From NCBI GenBank assembly GCA_022360735.1, contig JAKSCF010000167.1, forward strand, positions 1-5,810: a DNA stretch of 5,810 nt. Reading direction: 5' to 3'. The position numbers were made by a program, and so were the translations under genes. This DNA comes from Clostridia bacterium. GTDB lineage: Bacteria > Bacillota_A > Clostridia > Peptostreptococcales > JAAYPU01. The notes under the pieces are model-generated. The model was not told where the DNA came from and made no database searches. It saw only the letters and a program-made list of their open reading frames with translations. Positions 1-5,240 of this stretch are shown here, in pieces; within the stretch, counting starts at the first letter, position 1, and each line of letters opens with the position of its first letter.

Positions 1-1139
1 TCATCCATAAGTACATTGATTTGTTGAATCATATAATTAAAACTTTGTGATAGTTCTCCAATTTCATCTTTATTGGCAACTTGACACCTTGAAGTTAGGT
101 CACCATCTCTTACTTTTTTTACAGTCTTTGTAAGGGTTTTTACTGGTTTTAAAATGCTTGAAGAAACCTTATACCATATAATAGAAGTCACGATAAGACT
201 TATCATAAATGATAATACGGTAATTGAAATAATCTTTGAATTATCCTTTGTAAGTTCATTGACCGAAATGACACCAATTACTTTCCAATCATACTCAGTA
301 GATAAAGAATATACAATAAGTTCATTTCCATTTTTTGACTCAAAAAAACTGTCATCTGCACTACTATTATTACCTATTACATTAAGATACTTTTCTATAT
401 CCCTATCTGCTTTATTATTAGATTGGTAAATTAACATATTATTATTGTCCAGTATATATATACTGCTGCTGTTACTTAATGTATATTGTCCTATCAAATC
501 TGTAAACAAATTTGAACTGATATTAATGAACAGCACACCTATATTGTGTTTATAATTACTATCCCTTATTGCCCTAAATAGGGAGATAGAATTTTGTTTT
601 TCTTCATTTGCGTTATTTTGCCAATAATTCACTTTTTCACCCCATACTATCTTTCCGCCTTCACTAAGTGCTTGCTTGTAATATGAAGATTGTCGGATCC
701 TTTTATCATTGGTAACCAGTGTTGGATCCTTAGTATAAGAAAAGCTGCTATTTTTTAACGCATATACATTAAGTATATTGATATTTGCGAATGTATTGGC
801 AATAGAATATCGGGTGATTTTCTGGCTAAATTTTTCCTTGCTTTTTAGATGATTAAAACTACTAATATTACTTTTTATAATAGCTTCTTTTATCTCATTA
901 TCTGCAAAAACATAATCTGAAATCTGCACAATTTGGTCTAATTCTTTTTCTATACTATATTTAATGTACTTTACAATATCAGAAAAGGATGAGCTTACCT
1001 TATTTTTAAGAATATCAACTGATACAATATATGAACTGATACCTATGAATATAGTTGGAATAATAATAACTAATAAAAAAGACAAGAATATCTTGCTTTG
1101 TATACTTTTTTTTATATTATACATTGTACGCAGTTCCAT
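1..1139 (-). CDS. YesM-type membrane sensor histidine kinase, N-terminal part (cut by left edge)
   Basis: The frame runs open for 379 codons from an ATG at 1139 to the window edge, so the catalytic half is outside. Residues about 17-40 form a first membrane segment. Residues about 41-300 are an extracytoplasmic sensor region of dCache type, with short segments such as IYILDNNNMLIYQS and YDWKVIGVIS that are typical of the membrane-proximal half. Residues about 302-323 form a second membrane segment. A HAMP linker follows at about 324-378 (SSSILKPVKTLTKTVKKVRDGDLTSR, then DEIGELSQSFNYM). This layout belongs to the YesM/LytS-like sensor kinases that pair with AraC-type YesN regulators and usually sit beside sugar ABC transporters; the kinase domain itself is not visible. 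The start at 1139 is chosen because GGGAG lies 7 bases upstream. An in-frame ATG at 1187 has only a weak site. The likely job is sensing an extracellular sugar and phosphorylating a regulator of the neighbouring transporter operon (inference). Confidence 0.9.
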   Translation of the reverse strand, partial: MELRTMYNIKKSIQSKIFLSFLLVIIIPTIFIGISSYIVSVDILKNKVSSSFSDIVKYIKYSIEKELDQIVQISDYVFADNEIKEAIIKSNISSFNHLKSKEKFSQKITRYSIANTFANINILNVYALKNSSFSYTKDPTLVTNDKRIRQSSYYKQALSEGGKIVWGEKVNYWQNNANEEKQNSISLFRAIRDSNYKHNIGVLFINISSNLFTDLIGQYTLSNSSSIYILDNNNMLIYQSNNKADRDIEKYLNVIGNNSSADDSFFESKNGNELIVYSLSTEYDWKVIGVISVNELTKDNSKIISITVLSFMISLIVTSIIWYKVSSSILKPVKTLTKTVKKVRDGDLTSRCQVANKDEIGELSQSFNYMIQQINVLMD

Positions 1140-1231
1140 GGCATCACTCCCAACTATGCTTATAAAACAACCTTTAGCAAAGTCCATTTCCGCAGATCTT
1201 TAATTAGAGCAAGTTATGTTGTCTTAATTAA

Positions 1232-1260
1232 AATATATACTATATTTATGGGTGTGTAAA
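1232..1260 (-). promoter_or_regulatory. Sigma-A-type promoter for the sensor kinase, with -35 box in the IS end
   Basis: Reading the minus strand, TTTACA (1260-1255) and TATATT (1237-1232) are separated by exactly 17 bases, close to the TTGACA-17-TATAAT consensus. Transcription would start near 1225, giving a leader of about 85 bases before the ATG at 1139. The -35 box lies inside the outward-facing end of the IS256-like relic (GGGTGTGTAAA on the plus strand), while the -10 box is in flanking AT-rich DNA. AT-rich sequence gives many chance -10 matches, so this is a prediction. Confidence 0.55.
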
Positions 1261-1275
1261 ATAGCTTTCTACGAT
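1261..1275 (+). repeat. Left terminal inverted repeat of the IS256-like relic
   Basis: ATAGCTTTCTACGAT is the reverse complement of 1487-1501 except at one base. It lies on the transposase 3' side, and the sequence outward of it carries the -35 box of the kinase promoter. Confidence 0.7.
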
Positions 1276-1280
1276 AAGCT

Positions 1281-1460
1281 TTAGGGCATGTCAAGAATAC
1301 CGCAGTTTATGAGGGTATTCTTAGTTTTTGATAAGCGACCTTCATACATGATGGAAGGCTCACCGTAAACCTTTCCCCAGTTTCGAATAGTCATACCTAA
1401 AAGAGCAGCAATCATTTTTTGTTTTCCTTCGGATTGATTATTTTTTCTTTTTCCCATCAT
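1281..1460 (-). pseudogene. IS256-family transposase remnant, N-terminus fused to C-terminus
   Basis: A 59-residue reading frame with a good ribosome site (AGGAG, 8 bases before the ATG at 1460) joins the two ends of a transposase. Residues 1-21 (MMGKRKNNQSEGKQKMIAALL) resemble the start of clostridial IS256/mutator transposases, which normally continue with a sequence like EEYDIKTAEDIQ. Residues 24-43 (TIRNWGKVYGEPSIMYEGRL) resemble their extreme C-terminus. About 340 or more residues, including the whole DDE catalytic core of a roughly 400-residue protein, are missing between them, and the frame is preserved across the junction near residue 21/22. The product cannot be a transposase. The family call is from recognition of the two end motifs, not a search. 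Residues 44-59 may be a variable tail. Confidence 0.65.
1293..1329 (+). terminator. Possible plus-strand terminator inside the IS relic
   Basis: Arms AAGAATACC (1293-1301) and GGTATTCTT (1314-1322) form a 9-bp stem with a 12-base loop, followed by AGTTTTT on the plus strand. It would stop transcription entering the element from the left. The stem is AT-rich and the T run short, so support is modest. It overlaps the end of the transposase remnant, which reads the other way. Confidence 0.3.
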
Positions 1461-1471
1461 TAAATAGTCTC

Positions 1472-1493
1472 CTATGATATTATTGTATCATAG
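1472..1493 (-). promoter_or_regulatory. Hairpin abutting the transposase-remnant ribosome site
   Basis: Perfect 8-bp arms (CTATGATA and TATCATAG) enclose a 6-base loop. On the minus-strand RNA the last base of the stem is part of the AGGAG ribosome site of the transposase remnant. Such stems in IS elements can limit translation from outside transcripts; that role is inference here. Confidence 0.4.
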
Positions 1494-1501
1494 AAAGCTA
1501 T
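1487..1501 (-). repeat. Right terminal inverted repeat of the IS256-like relic
   Basis: On the minus strand this reads ATAGCTTTCTATGAT, one base different from the left repeat. It lies on the transposase 5' side and overlaps the small hairpin at 1472-1493. Confidence 0.7.
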
Positions 1502-1544
1502 CCTTTCATTGGTTTTTTACAAACTTTTTTTACATGATTAAAGA

Positions 1545-1591
1545 ATTCTTGCCAATATTTTTGTGTTGCTTTTTTAAATATCGGCAAGAAT
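1545..1591 (-). terminator. Stem-loop downstream of the GH43 gene, possible operon terminator
   Basis: A 16-bp stem (1545-1560 with 1576-1591, arm ATTCTTGCCGATATTT on the minus strand) encloses a 15-base loop. Its only imperfect pair is G-U in the minus-strand RNA and A-C in the plus-strand RNA, which favours a role in minus-strand transcripts. It starts 64 bases after the stop codon of the GH43 gene, a natural place to end the transporter-glycosidase operon or protect its 3' end. The T run after the stem is poor (TCTTTAATC), so it may be an mRNA-stabilising or partial terminator. Confidence 0.5.
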
Positions 1592-1655
1592 CTAAACTTG
1601 AATGAATGTCGGTTCATCTTAATGCAGGAAATTCAAACTTAAGTCATATACATGA

Positions 1656-3065
1656 TTAATTGACATCTATTATTTTCCACTTCACTTTAGCACCCGTTGC
1701 AGATTTACTATACAATTCAAGTGTAGTACTATCTTTTGCTCTTAGTTTTTTATCCGCACTCTTACTTAATATATAATAATATCCATTTCCTGCGTCTATC
1801 ACTTGCCATTTTTGTGCCTCTTTATATTTTTTTGATTCTACGAATACAACATTATCATTAACCACAGATAGTCTCATGCCTATCCTATTATTATCAATAT
1901 AGTAGTATCCAGGTTCTTCAGGTACATGTGCAAGACTCCACTGTACACCTTCTCCGGTCCAGATTCCATCTCCTAAAGTCGCAGCAGGTCCACTTTCATC
2001 TCCAAAAAGCTTTACATTGTTTTCTTCATTTTTTATGTATTTCCACCAATCATTTAAGCCTGCACTCCAAGTACCGGTTGAAGCATCAATACTAAAGTCT
2101 TTCATGTATTCTATGTATATATCTGATCCATTAAATTGTATAGGTGTATGTAAGAGTGTGCCATTTTCATACTTAACCCAATTCCACCTATCGGAAACAA
2201 ATATAAATGTTGTTTGCTGTGACCCCTCAACTACCATTACATCCGATCCCTGTGAATCATAAGTTATCGAACTATCACAAAAATCCATTAAACCAGACCA
2301 TCCACCAGATAAAGATGTAGATTTCATAAACTGTGCTTGATTAGGCTGCCATCCTGATACGCCTGAAGTAATTATGTAGTAATATCCATTCGTTTTAAAT
2401 ATATTAGGTGCTTCTCTTTTTGAACCTAAATCGTTATACGTAAAAGTTTTAACATTATGGGAAACATCAAGATAATCACTGGTGAGCTGATCTATGCGAA
2501 GTTCGCGTACATTGCTTGCATTCAAATATGAATAAACAAGATACGCTTTGTTGTCATCATCTTTAAACAGAGACCCGTCTCCAAAATCTCCTCCGGACGG
2601 ATAGTCTCTTCCTTGGAAAGTATAATGACCATTTACTGTATTACAAGTTGCAATACCATAGGTTCTGTTGCTTCCATCTGCATTTTTAAATTTAAAATAC
2701 ATCACATATTTCCCGGTAGCATCATTATAAATGACTTTAGCCCTGGTCGCAATACGACCGTCACTAGAAACATCATCGGCCGTTAGCACTGTTCCTTCAA
2801 AAGTCCAATCGCTAAGATTGGTTGATGAATAGCATACAAACGAATGAAAAATATTGGTACTATCAACTCTTTTTTCACCAAACATATAGTATTTGTCACC
2901 TACCCTAATGTAGCTTGTTGCATGACAATTAACAATATTATTATTCGTGTCATACCAAGTTCCACCGTTTGGTTGTGTTGTAACATTAGCTGCACTAGCA
3001 ACGTTCACCACCCCTAAGCACATCACAAGCATTACTAGGGCAACCAGTTTTGTTTTGTTCATCAT
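1656..3065 (-). CDS. Secreted GH43 glycoside hydrolase with C-terminal ricin/CBM13-like domain, exo-beta-1,3-galactanase-like
   Basis: The 469-residue protein starts with a signal peptide (MMNKTKLVALVMLVMCLG, then VNVASA, cleavage after about residue 25). Residues about 33-330 form a five-bladed GH43-type propeller and residues about 349-469 a ricin-like sugar-binding domain (YYYIDNNRIGMRLSV, QKWQVIDAGNGYYYILS, VKWKIIDV). Galactanase-type landmarks are GDKYYMFGE (64 at E), GDGSLFKDDDNKAYLVYS (D163), SKREAPNIFK with the probable acid E218, TSGVSGWQPN, YDSQGSD (Q272) and FVSDRW. The usual N-terminal Asp base of GH43 is not seen, as in the exo-beta-1,3-galactanase group where a Gln is thought to replace it. 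The ERPKVIYN-type motif of that group is here TRAKVIYN (T107). There is no dockerin, so it is probably free or wall-associated. The frame is open up to a TTG at 3158, but the signal peptide supports the ATG at 3065; GGGGAG lies 13 bases upstream, rather far. It is the last gene of the transporter operon. Exact substrate is uncertain. Confidence 0.85.
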   Translation of the reverse strand: MMNKTKLVALVMLVMCLGVVNVASAANVTTQPNGGTWYDTNNNIVNCHATSYIRVGDKYYMFGEKRVDSTNIFHSFVCYSSTNLSDWTFEGTVLTADDVSSDGRIATRAKVIYNDATGKYVMYFKFKNADGSNRTYGIATCNTVNGHYTFQGRDYPSGGDFGDGSLFKDDDNKAYLVYSYLNASNVRELRIDQLTSDYLDVSHNVKTFTYNDLGSKREAPNIFKTNGYYYIITSGVSGWQPNQAQFMKSTSLSGGWSGLMDFCDSSITYDSQGSDVMVVEGSQQTTFIFVSDRWNWVKYENGTLLHTPIQFNGSDIYIEYMKDFSIDASTGTWSAGLNDWWKYIKNEENNVKLFGDESGPAATLGDGIWTGEGVQWSLAHVPEEPGYYYIDNNRIGMRLSVVNDNVVFVESKKYKEAQKWQVIDAGNGYYYILSKSADKKLRAKDSTTLELYSKSATGAKVKWKIIDVN

Positions 3066-3105
3066 ACTTTTAAACACACTCCCCATTAAAATATATTTGT
3101 AATTA

Positions 3106-3127
3106 ATCAAGGCAATCATGCCTTGAT
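3106..3127 (-). promoter_or_regulatory. Intercistronic hairpin between MalG-like permease and GH43
   Basis: Perfect 8-bp arms (ATCAAGGC and GCCTTGAT on the minus strand) enclose a 6-base loop, 31 bases after the permease stop codon. The RNA downstream is AT-rich but has no clean T run, so it is more likely a processing or stability element, or a leaky terminator that sets GH43 expression apart from the permeases. A weak TTGCCT-16-TATTTT match overlaps it and could be an internal promoter; I give that little weight. Confidence 0.4.
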
Positions 3128-3158
3128 GATTACCGGATGTAATGCTGAAACAATCCAA

Positions 3159-4004
3159 TTACCCCTTTATTGCACCACTTGTCAGTCCTGAAACCATATA
3201 CTTTTGCAGGAAAATAAATACTATTATGACAGGTGCAGCCGCAATGACAGAAACAGTCATTAATCCTGCATAGTCATCACCAAACTCTCCTAAAAAAGAT
3301 AAGGCAATGCCGGCTGGAACCGTCCTTAAAGCATCCTTTGTAATTAGCGTTCTCGCAAAAACATATTCATCCCATGCTTTTAAAAAAGAATAAATCACTA
3401 CGGCTATAATCCCCGGCTTGATTAAAGGTACAATAATTCCATACATGGTTCTTAATCTGCTGCACCCATCAATACTAGCCGATTCATCAATAGATGTAGG
3501 AATTGTGTCAAAATACGATTTTAAAAACCATACCGAAAATGGCAAGGTATATAAAGTATTAGCTATAATGAGTCCAAAATGTGTATTTAAAAGATTTAAA
3601 TTCACATATATTGTATACAATGAAATAATAATCACTGTAATGGGAAATATCTGAATTGACAATATCATTGTGGAAAGCGTTTCTTTAAACCTGAATTTGT
3701 ATCTTGAAAACGCATATCCGGCCGTCATAGACATTGCTGTACTAATCACAACAACAGACAAAGAAACAAATGCGCTGTTTTTAAAATACTGTATGAAGTT
3801 ATTATCCGATAGTATTTTTCTATAATTTTCCAGACTCCCCCCTGTAGGAAATAGTTTTGGTGGAAAACTAAGAATCATACTGTTATCCCTAAAAGACGAA
3901 ACAAACATCCAATATATTGGGAAAATATATAAAATTATGATAATACATATAACAAGATATGATAATATTGTACTATTTCTTTTTCTGTTTTGCTGTTCAA
4001 TCAT
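3159..4004 (-). CDS. MalG-like (CUT1) sugar ABC transporter permease
   Basis: This 281-residue inner permease subunit of a binding-protein-dependent sugar importer has the family length and six predicted membrane segments, the first at about residues 12-34. The EAA loop that docks to the ATPase is at about 174-198 (ESASIDGCSRLRTMYGIIVPLIKPG), and the C-terminus ends in GLTSGAIKG, a typical MalG-family tail. The start at 4004 is chosen because GGGGG lies 7 bases upstream and the first residues (MIEQQNRKRN) give a normal short cytoplasmic tail. The frame remains open to an ATG at 4052, but that start would add 16 non-conserved residues and has no good ribosome site. It would form a heterodimer with the MalF-like protein upstream. 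The sugar is probably an oligosaccharide released by the downstream GH43 enzyme (inference from context). Confidence 0.93.
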   Translation of the reverse strand: MIEQQNRKRNSTILSYLVICIIIILYIFPIYWMFVSSFRDNSMILSFPPKLFPTGGSLENYRKILSDNNFIQYFKNSAFVSLSVVVISTAMSMTAGYAFSRYKFRFKETLSTMILSIQIFPITVIIISLYTIYVNLNLLNTHFGLIIANTLYTLPFSVWFLKSYFDTIPTSIDESASIDGCSRLRTMYGIIVPLIKPGIIAVVIYSFLKAWDEYVFARTLITKDALRTVPAGIALSFLGEFGDDYAGLMTVSVIAAAPVIIVFIFLQKYMVSGLTSGAIKG

Positions 4005-4062
4005 TGATATACCCCCGTTATGATTGGCTAGTCGGTCGCTATAACTCCACAAGAATCAGCGT

Positions 4063-4098
4063 ACATGATTTGAAATAATTCATTATTTCAAATCATGT
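4063..4098. repeat. Perfect 16-bp-arm inverted repeat between the two permease genes
   Basis: Arms ACATGATTTGAAATAA and TTATTTCAAATCATGT pair without a mismatch around a 4-base loop (4079-4082). No T run follows on either strand, so it is not a standard terminator. It lies 59 bases before the MalG-like start codon. Possible roles are RNA processing or stability, a regulator-binding site, or part of a small repetitive element together with the palindrome at 4112-4137. Confidence 0.6.
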
Positions 4099-4111
4099 TG
4101 TCGTCGGGTTA

Positions 4112-4137
4112 TCCGGCACTTACATGTAAGTGCCGGA
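4112..4137. repeat. Perfect 26-bp palindrome in a GC-rich patch
   Basis: The half-site TCCGGCACTTACA is followed directly by its reverse complement, with the symmetry centre between 4124 and 4125. The surrounding 4099-4160 stretch is clearly richer in G and C than the rest of the window. Short outer repeats TTGTCGT (4098-4104) and ACGACAA (4172-4178) also face each other across it. Together with the inverted repeat at 4063-4098 this suggests an inserted palindromic intergenic element, or a structured RNA in the permease-permease gap. It is not a gene: the ATG inside it is followed at once by TAA. Confidence 0.6.
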
Positions 4138-4208
4138 CGCACCTCCTCCGCCTTGTCTTGCGAAAAAATCTACGACAATCTACCCATAATTTTATATGTT
4201 ACGGACCA

Positions 4209-5120
4209 CTAGACTGTATCGTTTCTAGTTGCAAATTTTTTATACATTCTGGTAATTGTAATAAGTAATACTAATAAAACAACGCCTATTGCACTGCCAC
4301 CACCTAAATCGTACTCTACAAAAGCCTTTTTGTAGGCAGCAACCGCAAATGTAGACGTTCTGCTCATTGGTCCTCCATCAGTTATCAAACTAATGAGTAC
4401 ATACATTTGGGCATTGATAATAATTGAAATAGTTATACAAGAATCTATGACCGGCCTGATGGAAGGTAATATAACATGCCAAAACAATTTAAACTTTTTT
4501 GCACCATCAATTGTACCCGCTTCAATCAAGGACTTATCTACTGATTGGAGTGCTGCTAATATCATTACCATCAAATAAGGTGTTTGCCTCCAAATTGCAG
4601 CAACCATAACGGTTATAATAGCTAAGTCAGGGCTTACTATCCAAGCCTGGTGCGCGTTTTTAATGATCCCCAAGTTATATAATACATAGTTTATCAGTCC
4701 AAAGTCTGCTTGAAACAGCCATTTCCACAAAAGACCAACCACTACACCTGGAACAGCCCAAGGAATAAAAAGTATTCCTCTAAAAACACGTCTGCCTTTA
4801 ATATTAGTATTTAGCATTAATGCCAGGAGTGTTGCAATAATCAATTCAATCCCTACAACTACGGTAATATATAAAAAGGTATTATATAAATAATCCCATA
4901 CTTTGCTTGATTTAAATAAGCTGATGTAATTTTCAAAATTATTCCATTTGATATTTTCAAGTGAAGTTAACCTATAATCAAAAAAACTCATCCAAATGGC
5001 TTTAACAATGGGAATAAAAACAACAATTGTTAAAGCCAAAAACATAGGGGCAATACAAAAGATAATAAACATTGTATCCTTTTGTTGTCTTTTTAAGCCT
5101 TTTTTTGCTAATATGCTCAT
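4209..5120 (-). CDS. MalF-like (CUT1) sugar ABC transporter permease
   Basis: This 303-residue membrane protein is the first permease of the importer. Six membrane segments are predicted, the first at about residues 18-40, with a family-typical stretch RVFRGILFIPWAVPGVVVGLLWKWLF at about 111-136. The EAA loop at about 200-223 (EAGTIDGAKKFKLFWHVILPSIRP) contacts the ATPase. The ITDGGPMSRTST segment at about 246-257 is the common MalF-type loop. A GGGGG site 8 bases before the ATG at 5120 supports the start. It follows the binding-protein gene by 120 bases and precedes the MalG-like gene by 204 bases, which is wide for an operon and is filled by palindromic repeats. No ATPase gene is seen; such importers in Firmicutes commonly share a MsmX/MsiK-type ATPase encoded elsewhere. 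Confidence 0.94.
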   Translation of the reverse strand: MSILAKKGLKRQQKDTMFIIFCIAPMFLALTIVVFIPIVKAIWMSFFDYRLTSLENIKWNNFENYISLFKSSKVWDYLYNTFLYITVVVGIELIIATLLALMLNTNIKGRRVFRGILFIPWAVPGVVVGLLWKWLFQADFGLINYVLYNLGIIKNAHQAWIVSPDLAIITVMVAAIWRQTPYLMVMILAALQSVDKSLIEAGTIDGAKKFKLFWHVILPSIRPVIDSCITISIIINAQMYVLISLITDGGPMSRTSTFAVAAYKKAFVEYDLGGGSAIGVVLLVLLITITRMYKKFATRNDTV

Positions 5121-5155
5121 TCATTCATCCCCCACAACCGGTATTGTTGATAATT

Positions 5156-5205
5156 TAAGGCGGCGGCATTTATCTTTTTTCTCACTTATAAATACAGCCA
5201 CCTTA
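5156..5205 (-). ncRNA. Intercistronic mRNA stem-loop between binding protein and permease
   Basis: In the minus-strand RNA, 18 bases (TAAGGTGGCTGTATTTAT, 5205-5188) pair along their whole length with 5173-5156 (ATAAATGCCGCCGCCTTA) across a 14-base loop. The three non-Watson-Crick positions are all G-U in this strand but A-C in the other, so the structure is specific to the transcript of the operon. It starts 35 bases after the binding-protein stop codon and ends 35 bases before the permease start. No T run follows, so it is better read as a 3' stability or processing element that keeps binding-protein mRNA more abundant than permease mRNA; that function is inferred from transporter operons in general. 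Confidence 0.65.
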
Positions 5206-5240
5206 TTATTTATTCAAGGTATTAGGCGTTAAATTATAAA

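Larger units (their letters stand above)
1250..1501 (-). mobile_element. Internally deleted IS256-family element (MITE-like relic)
   Basis: Inverted repeats of 15 bp, matching at 14 positions, lie at 1261-1275 (ATAGCTTTCTACGAT) and 1487-1501 (ATCATAGAAAGCTAT). They enclose about 240 bp containing only a 59-codon transposase remnant. The left end can be extended outward to 1250 (GGGTGTGTAAA), an end sequence of the kind I associate with clostridial IS256 elements. The right end diverges outside 1501; a similar string, GTTTGTAAA on the minus strand, occurs at 1524-1516, so the original right boundary is uncertain and could lie near 1525. I could not identify a convincing target-site duplication. 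The element lies between the glycosidase and the sensor kinase and cannot move by itself, but could be moved by a full-length relative elsewhere in the genome. Confidence 0.65.

Noticed and set aside
154..429. Plus-strand open frame of 91 codons, and other plus-strand frames at 964-1203, 2017-2262, 3418-3654, 4393-4578 and 4996-5232.
   Set aside because: Each lies opposite a well-supported minus-strand gene or its start region, has no recognisable domain and no convincing ribosome site.
1140..1187. Upstream in-frame ATG at 1187 for the sensor kinase.
   Set aside because: Only a weak, too-close GGA precedes it, whereas 1139 has GGGAG at 7 bases. Still possible, since the predicted transcript start lies upstream of both.
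1241..1250. Possible target-site duplication (TATATTTAT at the left flank of the IS relic).
   Set aside because: The best right-flank counterpart near 1526 matches only 6 of 9 AT-rich positions, which is chance level.
1498..1617. A 39-codon minus-strand frame (MNRHSFKFRFLPIFKK...).
   Set aside because: It has no ribosome site before the ATG, spans the 1545-1591 hairpin and runs into the IS relic end; I recognise no family. Its lysine-rich content is what AT-rich DNA gives by chance.
3066..3158. Upstream extension of the GH43 gene to a TTG at 3158.
   Set aside because: It would put 31 non-conserved residues before a clear signal peptide and start directly at the permease stop without a ribosome site.
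3670..3690. GAAAGCGTTTC, resembling a catabolite-repression (cre) site.
   Set aside because: The CG and flanking bases are one position out of register with the cre consensus, and it lies inside a permease coding region.
4005..4052. Upstream ATG at 4052 for the MalG-like permease.
   Set aside because: No ribosome site, and the added residues do not resemble the family; the ATG at 4004 has GGGGG at a normal distance.
4112..4137. Minimal ATG-TAA frame with a GGAGGAGG site upstream in the palindrome.
   Set aside because: A start followed immediately by a stop is forced by the palindromic sequence, and the spacing from the G-rich site is too long for a normal start.
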